This document shows positions 23,360 to 36,200 of a stretch of DNA of 64,000 nucleotides, piece by piece. The DNA comes from Purpureocillium takamizusanense (Eukaryota > Ascomycota > Sordariomycetes > Hypocreales > Ophiocordycipitaceae). The notes beneath the pieces were generated by a model. The model was not told the DNA's origin, did no database searches, and saw nothing but the letters and a program-made list of their open reading frames with translations. The stretch is taken from assembly GCF_022605165.1 (NCBI RefSeq), contig NC_063078.1, positions 186,001 through 250,000 of the forward strand, given 5' to 3'. How positions within the stretch are numbered: position 1 is the first letter of the stretch; every line of letters starts with the position of its first letter. The position numbers and the translations under genes were made by a program.

Positions 23360-26309
23360 GGCGGCGGCGGCCCCGTGTTGGGGTATTCTTCAATCGGGCG
23401 TATGACGCTGTCGCGTGGTTGTTCGTTCGTATGCGCGGCCGGCGGGCGGTCGACGAGAGCGCGCAAATAAAATACTGACGACGTGGTCGGCCACGGGTAC
23501 GCGAGTGTGCACGGACAGCGCAATGGGCGTGATCTCGGGGGCACCGAGCCAGGCGCGACTTGGGGCGGCGGTGGATTCGAGGAGGGAGAAGCGGACGAGG
23601 CGACGATTGCGACGGCGATACACGCGCTTCACGTGCATGCAAGAGAATCAATTCGACGAGCCGGTCGCGTGTATTGGGCCGAGGCAGTGGTCGCTTCGCG
23701 TGGCGCGCGGAAGGGAGGGAGGGAGGAAGGGGAGGAGGGAGGAGCAGGAGGAGGGATGGTGAGGACCTAAATGGAAAGGATGCGTGTCTGCGACAGTGGA
23801 GTGAGTTCTTGCTGGCTTTTTGCTCAACCGGTTGGGGGAAAGACGCATTGGAACTCCACTGGGCAAACTTTTGGTCGGTCGGCCTCCATGTCAGGCGATG
23901 GATGCTCTGCCGGCGGGGCGCCTTGATTGGATCGTGGTGGTGCCAGGGGACGTCATTCTCGGGGCCCCGTACGAAGTAGTCGTAGGTAGGCCCGAGGGTA
24001 GAGAACAGGTTGGCGGGTTTCCTGCTGTTTGGCTACCTAGTGCGCGCGTGCCTGGTCGGGCTCGTATCACGGCGTGACGTGCGTGCGCATGTATCGCGTC
24101 CCTCCGTCTCCTGCATCCAATTTGCGCACACGTGCCGCTCGACTGGGAGCGGGGAAGGTCTCTCTTCTGGTTGGTATGCAGCCGACCACAAACATGCTTT
24201 CAGTCTTCAAGAGATTGCGAGGATGGGCGAGCATGTGCGCAAGCATCGTGCCGCAAGGTTGATGCGCAGCAGCGGAGTCGGCGCAATTTACATGCACCAT
24301 CCTCTGTCCTTCAAGTTGGTGCCTTGGTAGTACCAGGTGGTTGAGGCGACCGCAGCGACTGACAGTAAAGAGTACGTACAGGTACCTAGGTACTTCACAC
24401 ATGGGGCATCAGGGTCTCTAACACTGCTGTTACAATGCGCCCGCCCGCCGGGGAGCCTTGCTGCAGACGATGATCCCCACTGCAGACCTTTGTCGCCCAG
24501 TACAAAGTACAGTAGACTGTACGTGCGGACATTGTCAGTTGGCAGGTGAAGAGAGACGCATGGCGAGCGGACTCAGGTGTCATGTCTGCCGACGGGATGG
24601 GGACTCTTTCGGCAATCCGTCCCGCTGCGCCGCGCGCTTCCTGCAGGGAGACAAGAAGACACATGCAGCCAATGTGGGCGGGTGGTCCCGCGTGGTGGCG
24701 TCACAGCGCGTTGGGCATCCGCTCCTTGAGTCGTGCAAGTCTAGAGGGGGTTTGATCTACGCGGGTTATTAGCGCCGCCCAGCTGTGCAGGATGGAGAGA
24801 ATCCACGAAGCGTTTTGGATGGACGGACGCGCCGTACCACCTCGTGGCCCTCTGGCTAGGCAACATAAGGTACCTGCTAACAAGCCGGCGTTTGCTCGGT
24901 AATGCAGCTCCCTTCCGTTATCAGATATCCAGGTACTCACGATACTGTATTTGAACGCGGGCCATTGTTAGTGCCCCATACCCATAGACTCCTATCAAAC
25001 AAGTTACACTGAACGACAGAAGACGTGGTGCACCAGCTCAACACAATGAGCCTGGCCGGAGGCGAACTTGAAATCTAGAACAGCATCAGCAGGCCACGTA
25101 GGCGTACTTGGACTCGCTCACTGTTTCAAGCCGGTACCTTGAACCCGAACGTCCCGCGCCCGTCAGTGAATCGCTCGTCTGTTCGCCCTTGCCGGTCCAC
25201 CGCCGGGGTGCAAACCAGAGGGAGACCACCCGCAACATAAATAAGAACCACGAATCATGGCCATGGTCGTGAGAGACGTTTGATGGTGAATCACTGCGCT
25301 CGGACAGCCCAGCCCGAGCCTGAGCTCGACCCCGCTCCGCAGCGACTGCGCGCAGCTGGCAACAGCGAGCCCGGCCGCACCTTCCTTCCACCAGCTCACT
25401 GCGCGCAACACACGTCGCCCGCACCGGCGCCCAGAGTCCGTCGCCAGGCAAGTTACCTTACCTCTCACTTCGCACATACACAAACACTCGCTCTCATCGC
25501 ACTTGCTGCACCCGAGCTCCAACGTTTGCTTCATTCTCTGCTTTCTCGCCGTATCTTCGCCCGTGCTCTCTCTCTCTCTCGCTCTCTCTCATATCTCCCT
25601 CTTTCGTCTCCGCAACCCCCTCACCTCCTCTTTACCCTTCCCTTCTACCATTTACTATCCATCCGACCTAAATGGTGGCGTGACACGAGACACTCCTACA
25701 CAAAGCGATAGCGAAGTATGTACGCAGCGCAGGCTGGGCGTTGTTCCGTCTCTTTGCGAACCAAGGCACTACCCAGTTCCTCCCGTTTCCAGGCCGCTTC
25801 ATTTGCTGACAGGTTGCTCACATCAACAGCTATAGAGAGCCGAGCGTCAGCGCGCACATAGCACATAGTGGCGTGGTTGAGGCCATCGGCCCCGAAATTG
25901 GGGTTTCCAGATTGACTGGTGGTGCATGATTTAGCGATCGAGCCCTTCATCGCTTCCGTCGCCCGCTGCTGCCGCCGCTATTCCGCCCTCGAGGTGCAAG
26001 ACTAAACGTTCACCGCACTTGACCGGCTGCCACGATCTCGCTTCCTCTTGCGAGGGTTGCCCGTTTTGGCGTGGCCCCGTGCGAAGTACCCCGGCCCCAC
26101 GCTGCCAGCGCGGACCAAATCGAGCGGCAGCTCATTCGCGGAGACGCGAAAACGCGACCAAATCGAGCGGCACCCTGGGCTAGCCAAAAAAGACCCTCTC
26201 ATTGTTCAGCCATCTCTCCTGCCTACAATCCGCCGCCTCTACGTCACGGCAGCATTGAGGCGGCACTCAATCGGCAGCATACCGATAAGCTGCCAGGTTC
26301 ACGTCAATC
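23360..26309. other. Divergent upstream region, phosphotransferase to RNA polymerase
   Basis: About 2.95 kb. A pyrimidine-rich tract (about 25560-25640, CTCTCT repeats) lies some 700 bp before the polymerase start and suggests its transcription start zone. A plausible leader intron with a GTATGT donor at 25716 and acceptor AG at 25812 or 25829 follows. Palindromic GTACCTAGGTAC-type sequence occurs near 24380. No gene is supported. Confidence 0.5.
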
Positions 26310-29300
26310 ATGTCCAAGGGGGAGCCCACGCGCCGTCCCCAGAGGACTCCACGTCGGGACAGATGCTCAGCTGACGAGCACAAACCGCAAACTTCTTCAG
26401 TGACCCCCCGGCAGGGTCAGGCGCACCACAAGTCGAAGCGAACTCCTCATAAGCCAAGGAGCTCGACCAGGAGCTCATCCAGGAGCTCGCCGGGGAGCTC
26501 GCTGCAGTCAGAGTCCAGAGCAGAATGGCGGCAGTGGCGCGAATTAACCGTGAGGCTGAGTCGTCTGCCGGCCGACGTGACGACGGAGCAACTGTGGCAA
26601 TGGTTCTCGCCCTACGGTCCTGTCGTCTGGATAGACATCTTCGAGAGAGGGACAGGTCGCAATAGTACGTCCGCTCGAATCCGCTTCGAGCCGCCACCGA
26701 AACGCGCGTTTTGGGCTCGCGGCACCGTCACCGTCCCGCACCCAAACGTGCGCACATACCCTCACGGCCTTCAACTCCCCGTCACCATGAGTTGGGAGCC
26801 TCCGCGTAGATGGCTCGTCAACAGCAACACGGCTCACCAGCGAGAGTATCCGATCAAGATGACCATCGGGCTGCAGCAGCTCGACCTCGGAACCATGGTT
26901 GGGCCCAAAGCCATGATGGCCATGAAATCAATTTTACCCTCGTCCCAGTCAGGCTCCATGAAGATGGAGCTCGACGTCAAGAACAAATGGCTCAACGTCT
27001 ACTTTCCCACCGTCGTGGACAAGGACGACTGGCAGGAACTTCGAGAGTTTCGCTTTCAGGTCGACATTACCAGCATCAAGAATTTGCACCAGACCACAAC
27101 GGCGGATGGAAGCACTGTGTGGGTGCTGCCTCTACAGCGCCCACCTCAGTACTTTTGGAAGATGGACGACGTCGAGGCCTCCTTCACCGACAGGTCTACA
27201 ATATGGAGCTTCACTGACCTGTGGTTCCGCGCGACGGACATCGCCAACGATCTAAACCTTCCAATGAAGCAGCCAGTCGCCGTGCACAATGAAATAGATG
27301 ACCCCGGCTATATGGAGATTGGCCGCTGGACCACGTTTCGTCTCGTCATCTCACAAGAGACCGAAATGGGGTACATCAATTCACCAGACCTCATGCAGAT
27401 GGCGCTCGAGGACTTCAACGTTGCGGTGCATAAAAGTGACGCGTTCGACGTTCGCCAAGCCGGAAAGACAATGTGGGACTTTCTCGACCACCCACCTGTC
27501 GCCGCCGAAGGGAACGCGTCGGCCTTGCTGGAACTCTCAGCATCCCCCGTCGTTCACCTACCCTTCGAGATCCGCTACCAGCTCGAAGTTTGCGTTTCTC
27601 GTGGCATTCTCAATGAGCACACGGTAACCCTCGAATTCTTGCAGAGGCTAGCGAGTTTGAAACCCTTCGACGCCACGCGCCGTCTGGAATATCTCGTCGA
27701 TCAGGGAGAGACCATGTACGATCCCATGGCGCTCTTTGAACACCCCGACGCTGAAGCCTACATCCCCAATCTCAAGACGCCACACTACTGCAACCTAGTC
27801 CGCAAGGCAGTCATCACTCCCACGACGATACGATACAACTCTCCAACGGTGGAGACGTCTAACCGGGTAATGCGCAAATACAATCACATTCAGGATCGCT
27901 TCTTGCGGGTTCAATTCATAGAAGAAGCTGAACAGGGCCGCATCGCCATCAACAAGAAGCAGAACGACGAGATTTGGAAGCGCATATTCAGGGCGCTATA
28001 CCAGGGTATTCGGATAGGCGATCGAGTGTACGAGTTTCTTGGTTTTGGCAGCTCGCAGCTGAGACAGTGCGGCGTCTACTTCTTCTGCCCGACGGAGCAT
28101 CTGTCGTGCGACGATATCCGAAAGTGGATGGGCCATTTCAGCCACATCCGAGTCGTTGCAAAGTATGCCGCCCGCCTCGGTCAGTGCTTTTCGACGACCA
28201 GAGAGATACGCGGCATATTCCGCCCCGCAGTCAAGGCGATAGCCGACATCGAACGCGATGGATACTGCTTCACCGATGGCGTCGGCAAGATCTCGCAGTT
28301 TCTCGCCAGCCTCATCATCGAAGAGATGACGTTGGACGTCTTCGATGAGCCCACTGCGTTTCAGTTTCGAATGGGGGGCTGCAAGGGAGTCCTGGCGGTC
28401 TGGCCGCAGGCCCAGGGGATGCAAGTACATGTTCGCCATTCCCAAGAAAAGTTCAAGGCGGTGGCCAACGGCTTGGAGATTATTCGCTGCGCCAAGTTCT
28501 CCACGGCGACGCTGAATCGACAAACCATTACCATCCTCGAATGCCTCGGCGTCCCTGCCGGTGCGTTTCTAAACCTTCTCAATCAGCAAATTCGAGAATA
28601 CCAAAAGGCAATGCGGGACAACTCCGTCGCCGTTGGACTCTTGACCAAGTTTGTCGACGAGAACCAGTCAACGCTGGTGCTGGCGGAGCTGCTCAAGGCT
28701 GGCTTCAGAACGGACGACGTCCAAGAACCATTTACACTGAATCTTTTGAACCTCTGGAGGTCTTGGTCCCTCAAGCTACTGAAAGAGAAGGCTCGGATCC
28801 AGATCGAAAAGAGCGCTTTTGTGCTCGGCTGCGTCGACGAAACCGGCACGTTGAGGGGCCACTCGGTGGCAACAGAAGGTGCCAAGAACAAGGACGTAAA
28901 CAAGCTGCCCCAAGTCTTCTTGCAGCTAACAGACCCGGCTCGTTATGACGAGACCATCATCGTCAAGGGCGTGTGTATTGTCGGTCGCAACCCCTCGCTC
29001 CACCCCGGTGACATACGCGTCGTGCAAGCCGTCGACAACCCTCGTCTGCACCACCTCAGGGACGTGGTCGTGTTTGCGTCGACAGGGGACCGCCCCGTCC
29101 CCAACATGCTCTCCGGTGGAGACTTGGACGGCGATGACTTCTTCGTCATCTGGGATCCCAATCTGATACCGACGGAGTGGAACTTTCCGCCCATGAGCTA
29201 TACCCCGTCGAAACCTCTGGAGCTGCAAAGAGACGTCGAAGTCAACGACATTCGCGATTTCTTCGTCAAGTACATGAAGAATGATGTTCTTCCATTGATC

Positions 29301-30757
29301 GCGACCTCACACCTGGCACACTGTGACCTCGAAGAGGATGGGCCGAAGTCGCAAATATGTGCGCACCCCCCTTAGAACCCCGCTGACGTTTGTCCGACCG
29401 TTGCTAATGACTTGTAGGCTTGTACTTGGCAGAGCTACACTCCAAGGCCGTCGACTTCCCCAAAACAGGCGACCCGGCCGAGTGGGATTTGAGCCTGCAG
29501 CCGAAGAGATGGCCGCACTTTATGGAGAAGCGTAGCTCGTACCGGTCGACGAAAGCGTTGGGAGTGCTCTACGACAAGGTCGTGCGGCAGACCATCGAGT
29601 TTCAGCCTGACTGGGAGCACGCCTTTGATCAAAGAATACTCTGCCGGTACCAACTCGGCGACGATATCCTCCAGGCTGCGCGAAAAGTCAAGCAGCAATA
29701 CGACTTATCCGTTCGCCGGGTCCTCACGCAGCACGACGTCGCCACCGAGTTCGAACTGTACAGCGGATGGTCGATGTCGCGTCCGGCAATCGGCAGTGAC
29801 TACAAGCGCTCGGAAGATCTTGGCCAGGAGTACGACGCCATCAAGACCCGCTTCCGCGAGCTTTGCTACGAGGCAGCGGGCGGCAGTGACGACGACAAGC
29901 TAGACAAGTTCGTCGCAGCCATGTACAAGGTGACCGAGGAGGAGGTCAAGGTTGCGCTGTATGAGCCCGATGGCGAGGCCGCCGAAGGGTCCGGCGAGGC
30001 CCAAGCCGCCCCCCATCGCCTCAAGGAACCTAGATTCATGCCGCTTATCAGCTTCCCTTGGTTATTCCACTGGGTCCTTATCCGCATCGCTTCTGGTGGC
30101 CAATACCAACCCAAGAGGTCGCACCTGGCCGCGTCCAGGCGCAAGGCGCACGGGCACAGCGATAGCGCCGTGCAGTATCCCACCGACCCTGGGAAAGCAG
30201 TAAGAACGGCGGCAGACGTGTGCATTCCTAGTGGTAGTGAGGTTGGCAGCTCCGCGACGTTCCTTGACGGCGACGATCTCATCAGTTTTGGCACGCTCGA
30301 CGAGTTCGACATGCCGCTTACTACTAGCGGCGACGAGTCGGGTCTCTTGATCAGCTCTCCGGGTGGCGATAGTGTTGCAAGCCTCTTGGATGCGCCTGCT
30401 CAGGACGAGCCGTCGGGTAGACTCGGGGCAGGCGCATCCATGAGAGTCATCATGAGCCCTGGGCTCGAGTTCCGCGATACCAGCGCCGAGCCCGAGCAGG
30501 TTGAGACTCAAAGCCGTGAGGAAATAGACCTTTTTGACGACGACGACGACGACAACGACTTGAATATTGACGAGAATGGAGGCCACGGAGTTGATGGCAG
30601 CAGCCATGGCTGCGAAAATGAGAGCCACGGAGGTGACAGTGGCGACGACTACGAAAGGGTTGGCGTCTCCGACAAGGATGGCGCAGCGGATGAGCGGGAG
30701 GGAAGCACTGCTATGGACAGGTTTGCCGCGCTCATCGGCTTTGACGAAGACGACTAG
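26310..30757 (+). CDS. RNA-dependent RNA polymerase of the RNA-silencing type (SAD-1-like)
   Basis: Cellular RdRPs copy single-stranded or aberrant RNA into dsRNA for Dicer in quelling or meiotic silencing. Exons 26310-29358 and 29418-30757 give 1462 residues. An Arg/Ser-rich basic N-terminus is followed by an RRM-like segment (from about residue 79, VRLSRLPADVTTEQLWQWFS). The catalytic domain includes CFTDGVGKIS near residue 654 and the metal-binding loop GGDLDGDDF (Asp938, Asp940, Asp942), all aspartates intact. The intron splits KSQIC/LYLAELHSKAVD and has a GCTAATGAC branch. The C-terminus ends in an acidic, Gly/His-rich low-complexity tail. The N-terminal RRM and the GGDLDGD form are closer to SAD-1/RRP types than to QDE-1. 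No break is seen, so the gene looks functional. The exact paralogue needs a tree. Confidence 0.93.
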
Positions 30758-32485
30758 TCGGCAGCGCGAGGCGTGCTTCAGCGTGACGAATCAACGATGG
30801 TAGCGAGGCGTTTTTTCTCAGGGAACAGCGACGACCAGCTCGTCCGGGATCACTTGGAGTTTTGGGCCGCGGCGACGTACATGCCCGCTAGGAAAACACA
30901 GACGGGCAGTCTTGCATCTCGGGGGCGTTTAGTTGCATTGGGAGACGGCTCGAAGGAAGCATAAGACGATCGATGCTACGTAGCGAGCAATAACGCGTGA
31001 TTATGTGGCATATGTACGATGCATCATGACTCGGTGATGCCTATGTGCGAAGTACGTGTCATCTGCATGTATAGGTGGGCGTCGAGGCCCATCGCATGTG
31101 CTTCCCCGACGGCTCGTCCCGCAGCCGGGCTCGTGCCTACGCAGTACCGGACCTTCAGGGGCAGCGTGAGGTTATCTGCGTTGCGACCTGGTGACTCAGC
31201 GGGGGGTGTCAGCCGTCCGGGTACGCAAGCCGGCAGGTGAAGTTGAATTTTGGTTCTTGAGGCTTCAGCCATGCATAAGCTGGGGAACCAGGGGGGGGGG
31301 GGTCCCCCGGTCTGGCCCAGCACGTGCCTCTTTCCCCTTCCCGTCCCTCCATCATCCACCTATCTGGCGATCCCTCCGATGATGTTGTTTGCCCCCCCCC
31401 CTTCTTCGGGCCGCTCCCTGTCCTGCCTGACGAGGAGGAGTGAGGGTGTGGCGTGTGCGTATATGAGCAGTGCGCAGTGCTACCAGGTACGTAGCAGCGA
31501 CGATGGTGACAGTGCGCAGTCGTATGTGACGTGCAGATTGAGCGCGAGCCCGTGGCCCGCCGGATTCGCGCCGTGGACAGAGTGAGATGTGAGTTGCGTC
31601 CAGTCTGTGTGCGAGACGCCACGGTGTGTGTGTGCGTGCGAGGGTGCCGGGTTCAGGGTGGCAGATTTACGGGCAGAGTTGGTGCTTCTGGGGTCAAAAA
31701 AAAAAAAAGAAAGACGAACAAATATGTATAAATTCATATATATGAAAAACAGTATCGTCTCTTCGCAAAGCGCACTCACCCATCAATCGACGCTTTCCAT
31801 AGACCCATTCGTTCAGCGGTCAATAGTAGTAGCAGTGTCGTTGAATCCCGGAGGCGCGCGAACCACCACCACCAACTTAGCCACACGCAACGCTCAGCGT
31901 AAGCTCGCGCCACACGCCTGTGAGCCCCGGGCCCGGTTCAGCCACCACTCACCACTGCTGCTTGCTGCTGCCCATTGCTGGCTCCCTGACTGGCTCTCAC
32001 CGCTCGCTGGCCCGCCCGCTCCGCTCCGCTACGCTACGCTATCGTTCGCGCTGCGGTAGTGGCAAAATCGATGCGCAAAAGCGCAAGCCAGGCGAGCTCT
32101 CGCGCGAACCGCTTCGTCGACGACATCATCGACCACCCTCGAGCCCGAAAACGGTCCCCCCCCCCTGGTTCTGCCCACCTACAACACTATCGCATATCCC
32201 TCGCATTACGCCGACGACCGACACAGCGAGACGAATTACGGTCGACGGGCGAGTAGTTGGAAACGCCGGGCCATCCGCACACACGGGCGGGCGACCGAAC
32301 GAAACGGAACAAAGTCGGCGGACGAAAAGAACACCAGGCATACGGCGACGACGACGACGACGCCTCACATCACTCATCCCTCGCGCGCGCGCGCACGAGC
32401 ACGAGCATCCCGCAAACGGCCGCTTCCTCCTCCACCCGCGTGGCGGGCAAATACAGACCCTCGCGATTCTATCCACGCGGCAAAC
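30758..32485. other. Intergenic, RNA polymerase to CBP4
   Basis: About 1.7 kb. It contains a 12-G run (31291-31302), a poly-A run followed by an AT-rich island with the perfect 14-bp palindrome TTCATATATATGAA (31733-31746), and a C-rich leader before CBP4. No gene visible. Confidence 0.55.
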
Positions 32486-33227
32486 ATGCCTCCCAAGAAG
32501 CCCGTCAACTGGCGGCTATGGACAAAGGTTCTAATCGGGTATGTCGGAAGGCCCTCCTCCTCTTCCCTCCCCTACTCTTCTCTACCCGTGGAGCAAGACC
32601 CGTCGAGTATGGCGAGGCCGGCGCACTACCCCCCCGCCCTCCCTCCTCCATCTCCTCGTGATGGACAAGAGACACACAGATGAAAGGGGAAAACAAGAAG
32701 ATTAGAGAGAAATGGGAGAGACAAGCAAGAGCAGTGCGGACGCTGACCCCGTTCTTTCCCCAACCTACAGCGGCGCGGCCGTCAGCATCGGCGGACCGGC
32801 GCTCACGTGGTGGCTCACCCCGACCGAGGAGCAGCTGCGGGCGCGGTACAACCCGGACCTCCTCAAGCGGAGCATCGAGCAGCGCGAGGAGCGCGAGCAA
32901 GAGTTTGACGAGTTTGTGACCAAGCTCAAGGAGTACTCCCGGTCGGACAAGCCCAGTGCGTAATCCCCCCCTCCCTGCTCCTCATTCTCTTTCTCCCTCT
33001 TTATGTCAAGGAGCACGCACGCATTACCTTTTTGGGAAAGGAGAAGGAAGAGAAAAAAAGGAGAAAACACTGACAGTGGCGCGTTTTCTCAAGTCTGGAT
33101 CGTGGTCAAGGAGGAGGAGGAACGGAAAAAACAGGCGGCACTTCGGGCGGGCAAGGCGCAGCAGCGGGAGGCCGAGGCGCAGAGAGAGGAGATGCGGCGC
33201 GAGGCCGGCCTGGGGTCAGCAAAGTAA
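32486..33227 (+). CDS. CBP4: Cbp4, assembly factor of the mitochondrial cytochrome bc1 complex
   Basis: Cbp4 helps insert and stabilise cytochrome b during assembly of complex III at the inner mitochondrial membrane. Exons 32486-32538, 32771-32955 and 33094-33227 encode 123 residues, the usual size. The N-terminus [14 protein letters not shown] is a family hallmark. A single membrane segment ([16 protein letters not shown], about residues 18-35) follows, then RYNPDL and a charged C-terminal helix rich in Glu/Lys/Arg. Intron 2 has an unusual GTGCGT donor; joining to 33094 restores the conserved [13 protein letters not shown], which decides the acceptor. Introns of 232 and 138 bp make the gene invisible as one open frame. 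Confidence 0.92.
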
Positions 33228-36200
33228 CGAGCGTGCGCGCGTGCGCGAAGGGGAAGGTGGCCCATATCGGAGGAGGAAGAGGAGCATCACGACGGAGCTT
33301 TTTGGATGGATCCATGGGATTTGTGATTTGCCACTGTAACATGTATGTACAGTATTGCAAGGTACGCTTTTCTTCTCGTTTCGATTCCTAGGGGGAAGGA
33401 CGGACGGACGGACGGACCCCTGTCCAGCGGAAAATGTACAATACTATCGACGTCAGGACGTGCCCAATCGACACCGACGATCCGCTCTCGCGCGATGCCT
33501 CAAACGACGACCTCGACGTGTCCGAGGCGATGCTGGCCGACCGACCGGTCGGTTGACAGGGCTCGAGACCCGGCCTCTCCGGAGAGGGAGGTAAATGGGG
33601 ATGGAGGCGGCCATGCGCGGCACCCCCCTCCCCGTTGCTCAATCCTGAATCCCACGCACCGGCAGGAGGCGACGATGCTGGCACCACAACGTATAGTGTG
33701 GTCTTCAACTGACTGCCCGTAGGAACTGGTGTGTGTGCGAAATAGCAAGCTCTGTACGGTATTGTTTCGTCTTCACTTGTGGCGAGCCGACTCGCCACGT
33801 CACGAGCGTGGCACCTTTGTCAAGCCGTCTTCGCATTCGTCCCTCAGGATTCCAAAGCCGGATATTCCTCCTCGACGACTTGGTCCCCTTGCTGCACCGT
33901 GCCCCCCCCCCCCCCGTAGCCGCCTACTGTCGACAGAGTCAAGTCAAGCGCGAGCGAGCATCCGTGTCAGTCGAGTCGATAACTACCAACAGCCCGTCCG
34001 GCCGGCCGGCCTTCTTCCGGGCCCCCTTCGGACACGCCCCAAGGTCGGGGCCCAACAAAGACTGCATCCCGCGCCCGCGCTCGCACCAACACCACACCCT
34101 CAGCCTCCTAATAGGACCGAGCACCTGTATCCCAGCCAACCTTCCTCATTTCACCTCCGGGGGGCCGGGCTCGACCGGTGAAAGAGGCAGGCGGGTAAAG
34201 TTACTGTAGGCCTCCATTGTCTTCAGCGCCCGTTGGACGTGAGTCCTCATTCCCCCCCCCCTTCGCGTCTGTTCTCGACGAACAGCGGCTGTCTTGGCGG
34301 GAGACAAAAAGTCCCCATTGCCGGCGTCTCTGCATCCGAGGGATCGGGCGGTGGTGGGTTCGGTGGCCCAGCTCAATCGCAAGCCTAGGTCGTAGTTACC
34401 CGACGGCCCAGGCTGGTCGGCGAGCACGCGCATGAACCTCCTCTTGCGTAGCGCCATGATCTACAAAACAGGCCGTTTTTTTTTTGTCCAACAAGCGAGC
34501 CCAGGGGATTAGGCCCTGTATGCAGAGAGACGTGAACTAACCTTGGCGATTCTGCGCCGTCCAGGGCAACTGTGCTCTGAGTGTCTTCTCAGTTTTCACT
34601 ACATCAGACAGATCAGTGTTATCTTGACAGTCGTCACACCAAACGTGTCTGGCTGAACAGACAGATCCTTGCGCGCGTGGCAAGGCCCAGACAGAGCCTG
34701 CTGACTGCGCCGGGTCGCACCAGTGACACACAGCCCTTGTGCTTTGAGCGTTGTTAAAGCAGCAACGTTCTGAGGTGGTAACGACTAGTTTTAGCCCGTG
34801 CCACTCAAGGAAGCTCTCGGTCTCCTCGAATCCGAGCGTGGTCTGCCAGAGTAGCGGATTCTGGGTTGCGGATGAAGGCCATGTCGTTGGAGTACTATAC
34901 CGTCGCTGGAACAAGGCACGAAACTGCCATCCACTGCCTGTCTTGCTCTGCCGGGCAGTCAGTCGCTCTCGGGCGAATACCGGAAGTCACACGCCATCTA
35001 GAGTATATAGAGAATTGTTGCTGACTATTCATATGCGCCGCAATTGAGAACGCTTGGCTGTCACGGCCCTCTCGCCGCGACCGCTGGCCAACCTGGCGAT
35101 GAACTTGGTGATGCCCCGTCGGCTCCACCACAGTACTGGGACCATACGAACTTTGTTCAAAGTAAGGTACAGTACTTACTGTATGCTGCAGGTTGCAGAA
35201 AAGGATAGCAACGTGTGGTCAAGACATGGTCGAGTGGCCTCATGAGGCGCGACGATCGCATCCATCACCAGGCGGGCCCTTGAGTGATGGGCCAACATGC
35301 ACTCCACGAGGTTCAGTGCCAAGTGTCTCCACTGCTCCTTAGGAGTCGACTGGTCGAGGCTGTCGAGGCGACGAACTAAGCCAGTATCGCAGATCGTTGC
35401 ACAATGCAGACAAGCTTTCTTTGCACTTGGCAAGAGCATACATACCATCGTGGTATATTGGATGGCTGGTTCCGAGGGAGCGCCGTGCCACCACATCGGA
35501 AACGTTGCCCCAGGTGCTGAGCAAAGAATAGAAACGCGAGCACGCCCCGCCCTTGGTCAGGGCCCAGGTTGCATTCGAAAAATAAAAAAGGTGAAAACAA
35601 GACTCGGCGCAGTCTTCCCTGTGGCGCGCAACACGGGCGGTCGTGCGACGCACACGACAGGCGCCTGGTCACATGCCGTCTTGCGCCATTCGCCTTGGCC
35701 GGAACAAAAGTCCACCAGGCGGCCCAACGGCGAGGTCGCTGCCCCAGTCAGCGTGATAACTAATAATGGGAGGCCACACTCAGCATCGCACGGGGATTCG
35801 TGGCTTGACTCTCCAACCACCGCGATGTGAATGTGATATGCTCCTCGCCTGGCCGTTGGTAGAGCCCAGGCTGGCCGGAAGCGCAAGGGGGAAGTGATTG
35901 ACGGGAGTTACGGCTTCAATAACTTGGCGGACTGCTGGCGGCCGGCCCCAATCCCCGAAACGGGTGCGTATCTATAGTGGCTTCCCTCCAACTACCCGGT
36001 TGTTGAAGCCTCGAGACGCCCCCGACGAACTAATTTCCTGCCGTTTGTGGGATAGGCAGACTGCGGTGCGACAGCCGACGGGAGAGGCGCTTCAGGCCAT
36101 TGGCTCGATCATCTCTGGGGAGCCGTGGGGGCCGACACGGCCGCCGCGCTTGCGCTGGCAGCCGCAGCCGCGATCACTCTACCTGATAACAAGGCAAGTC

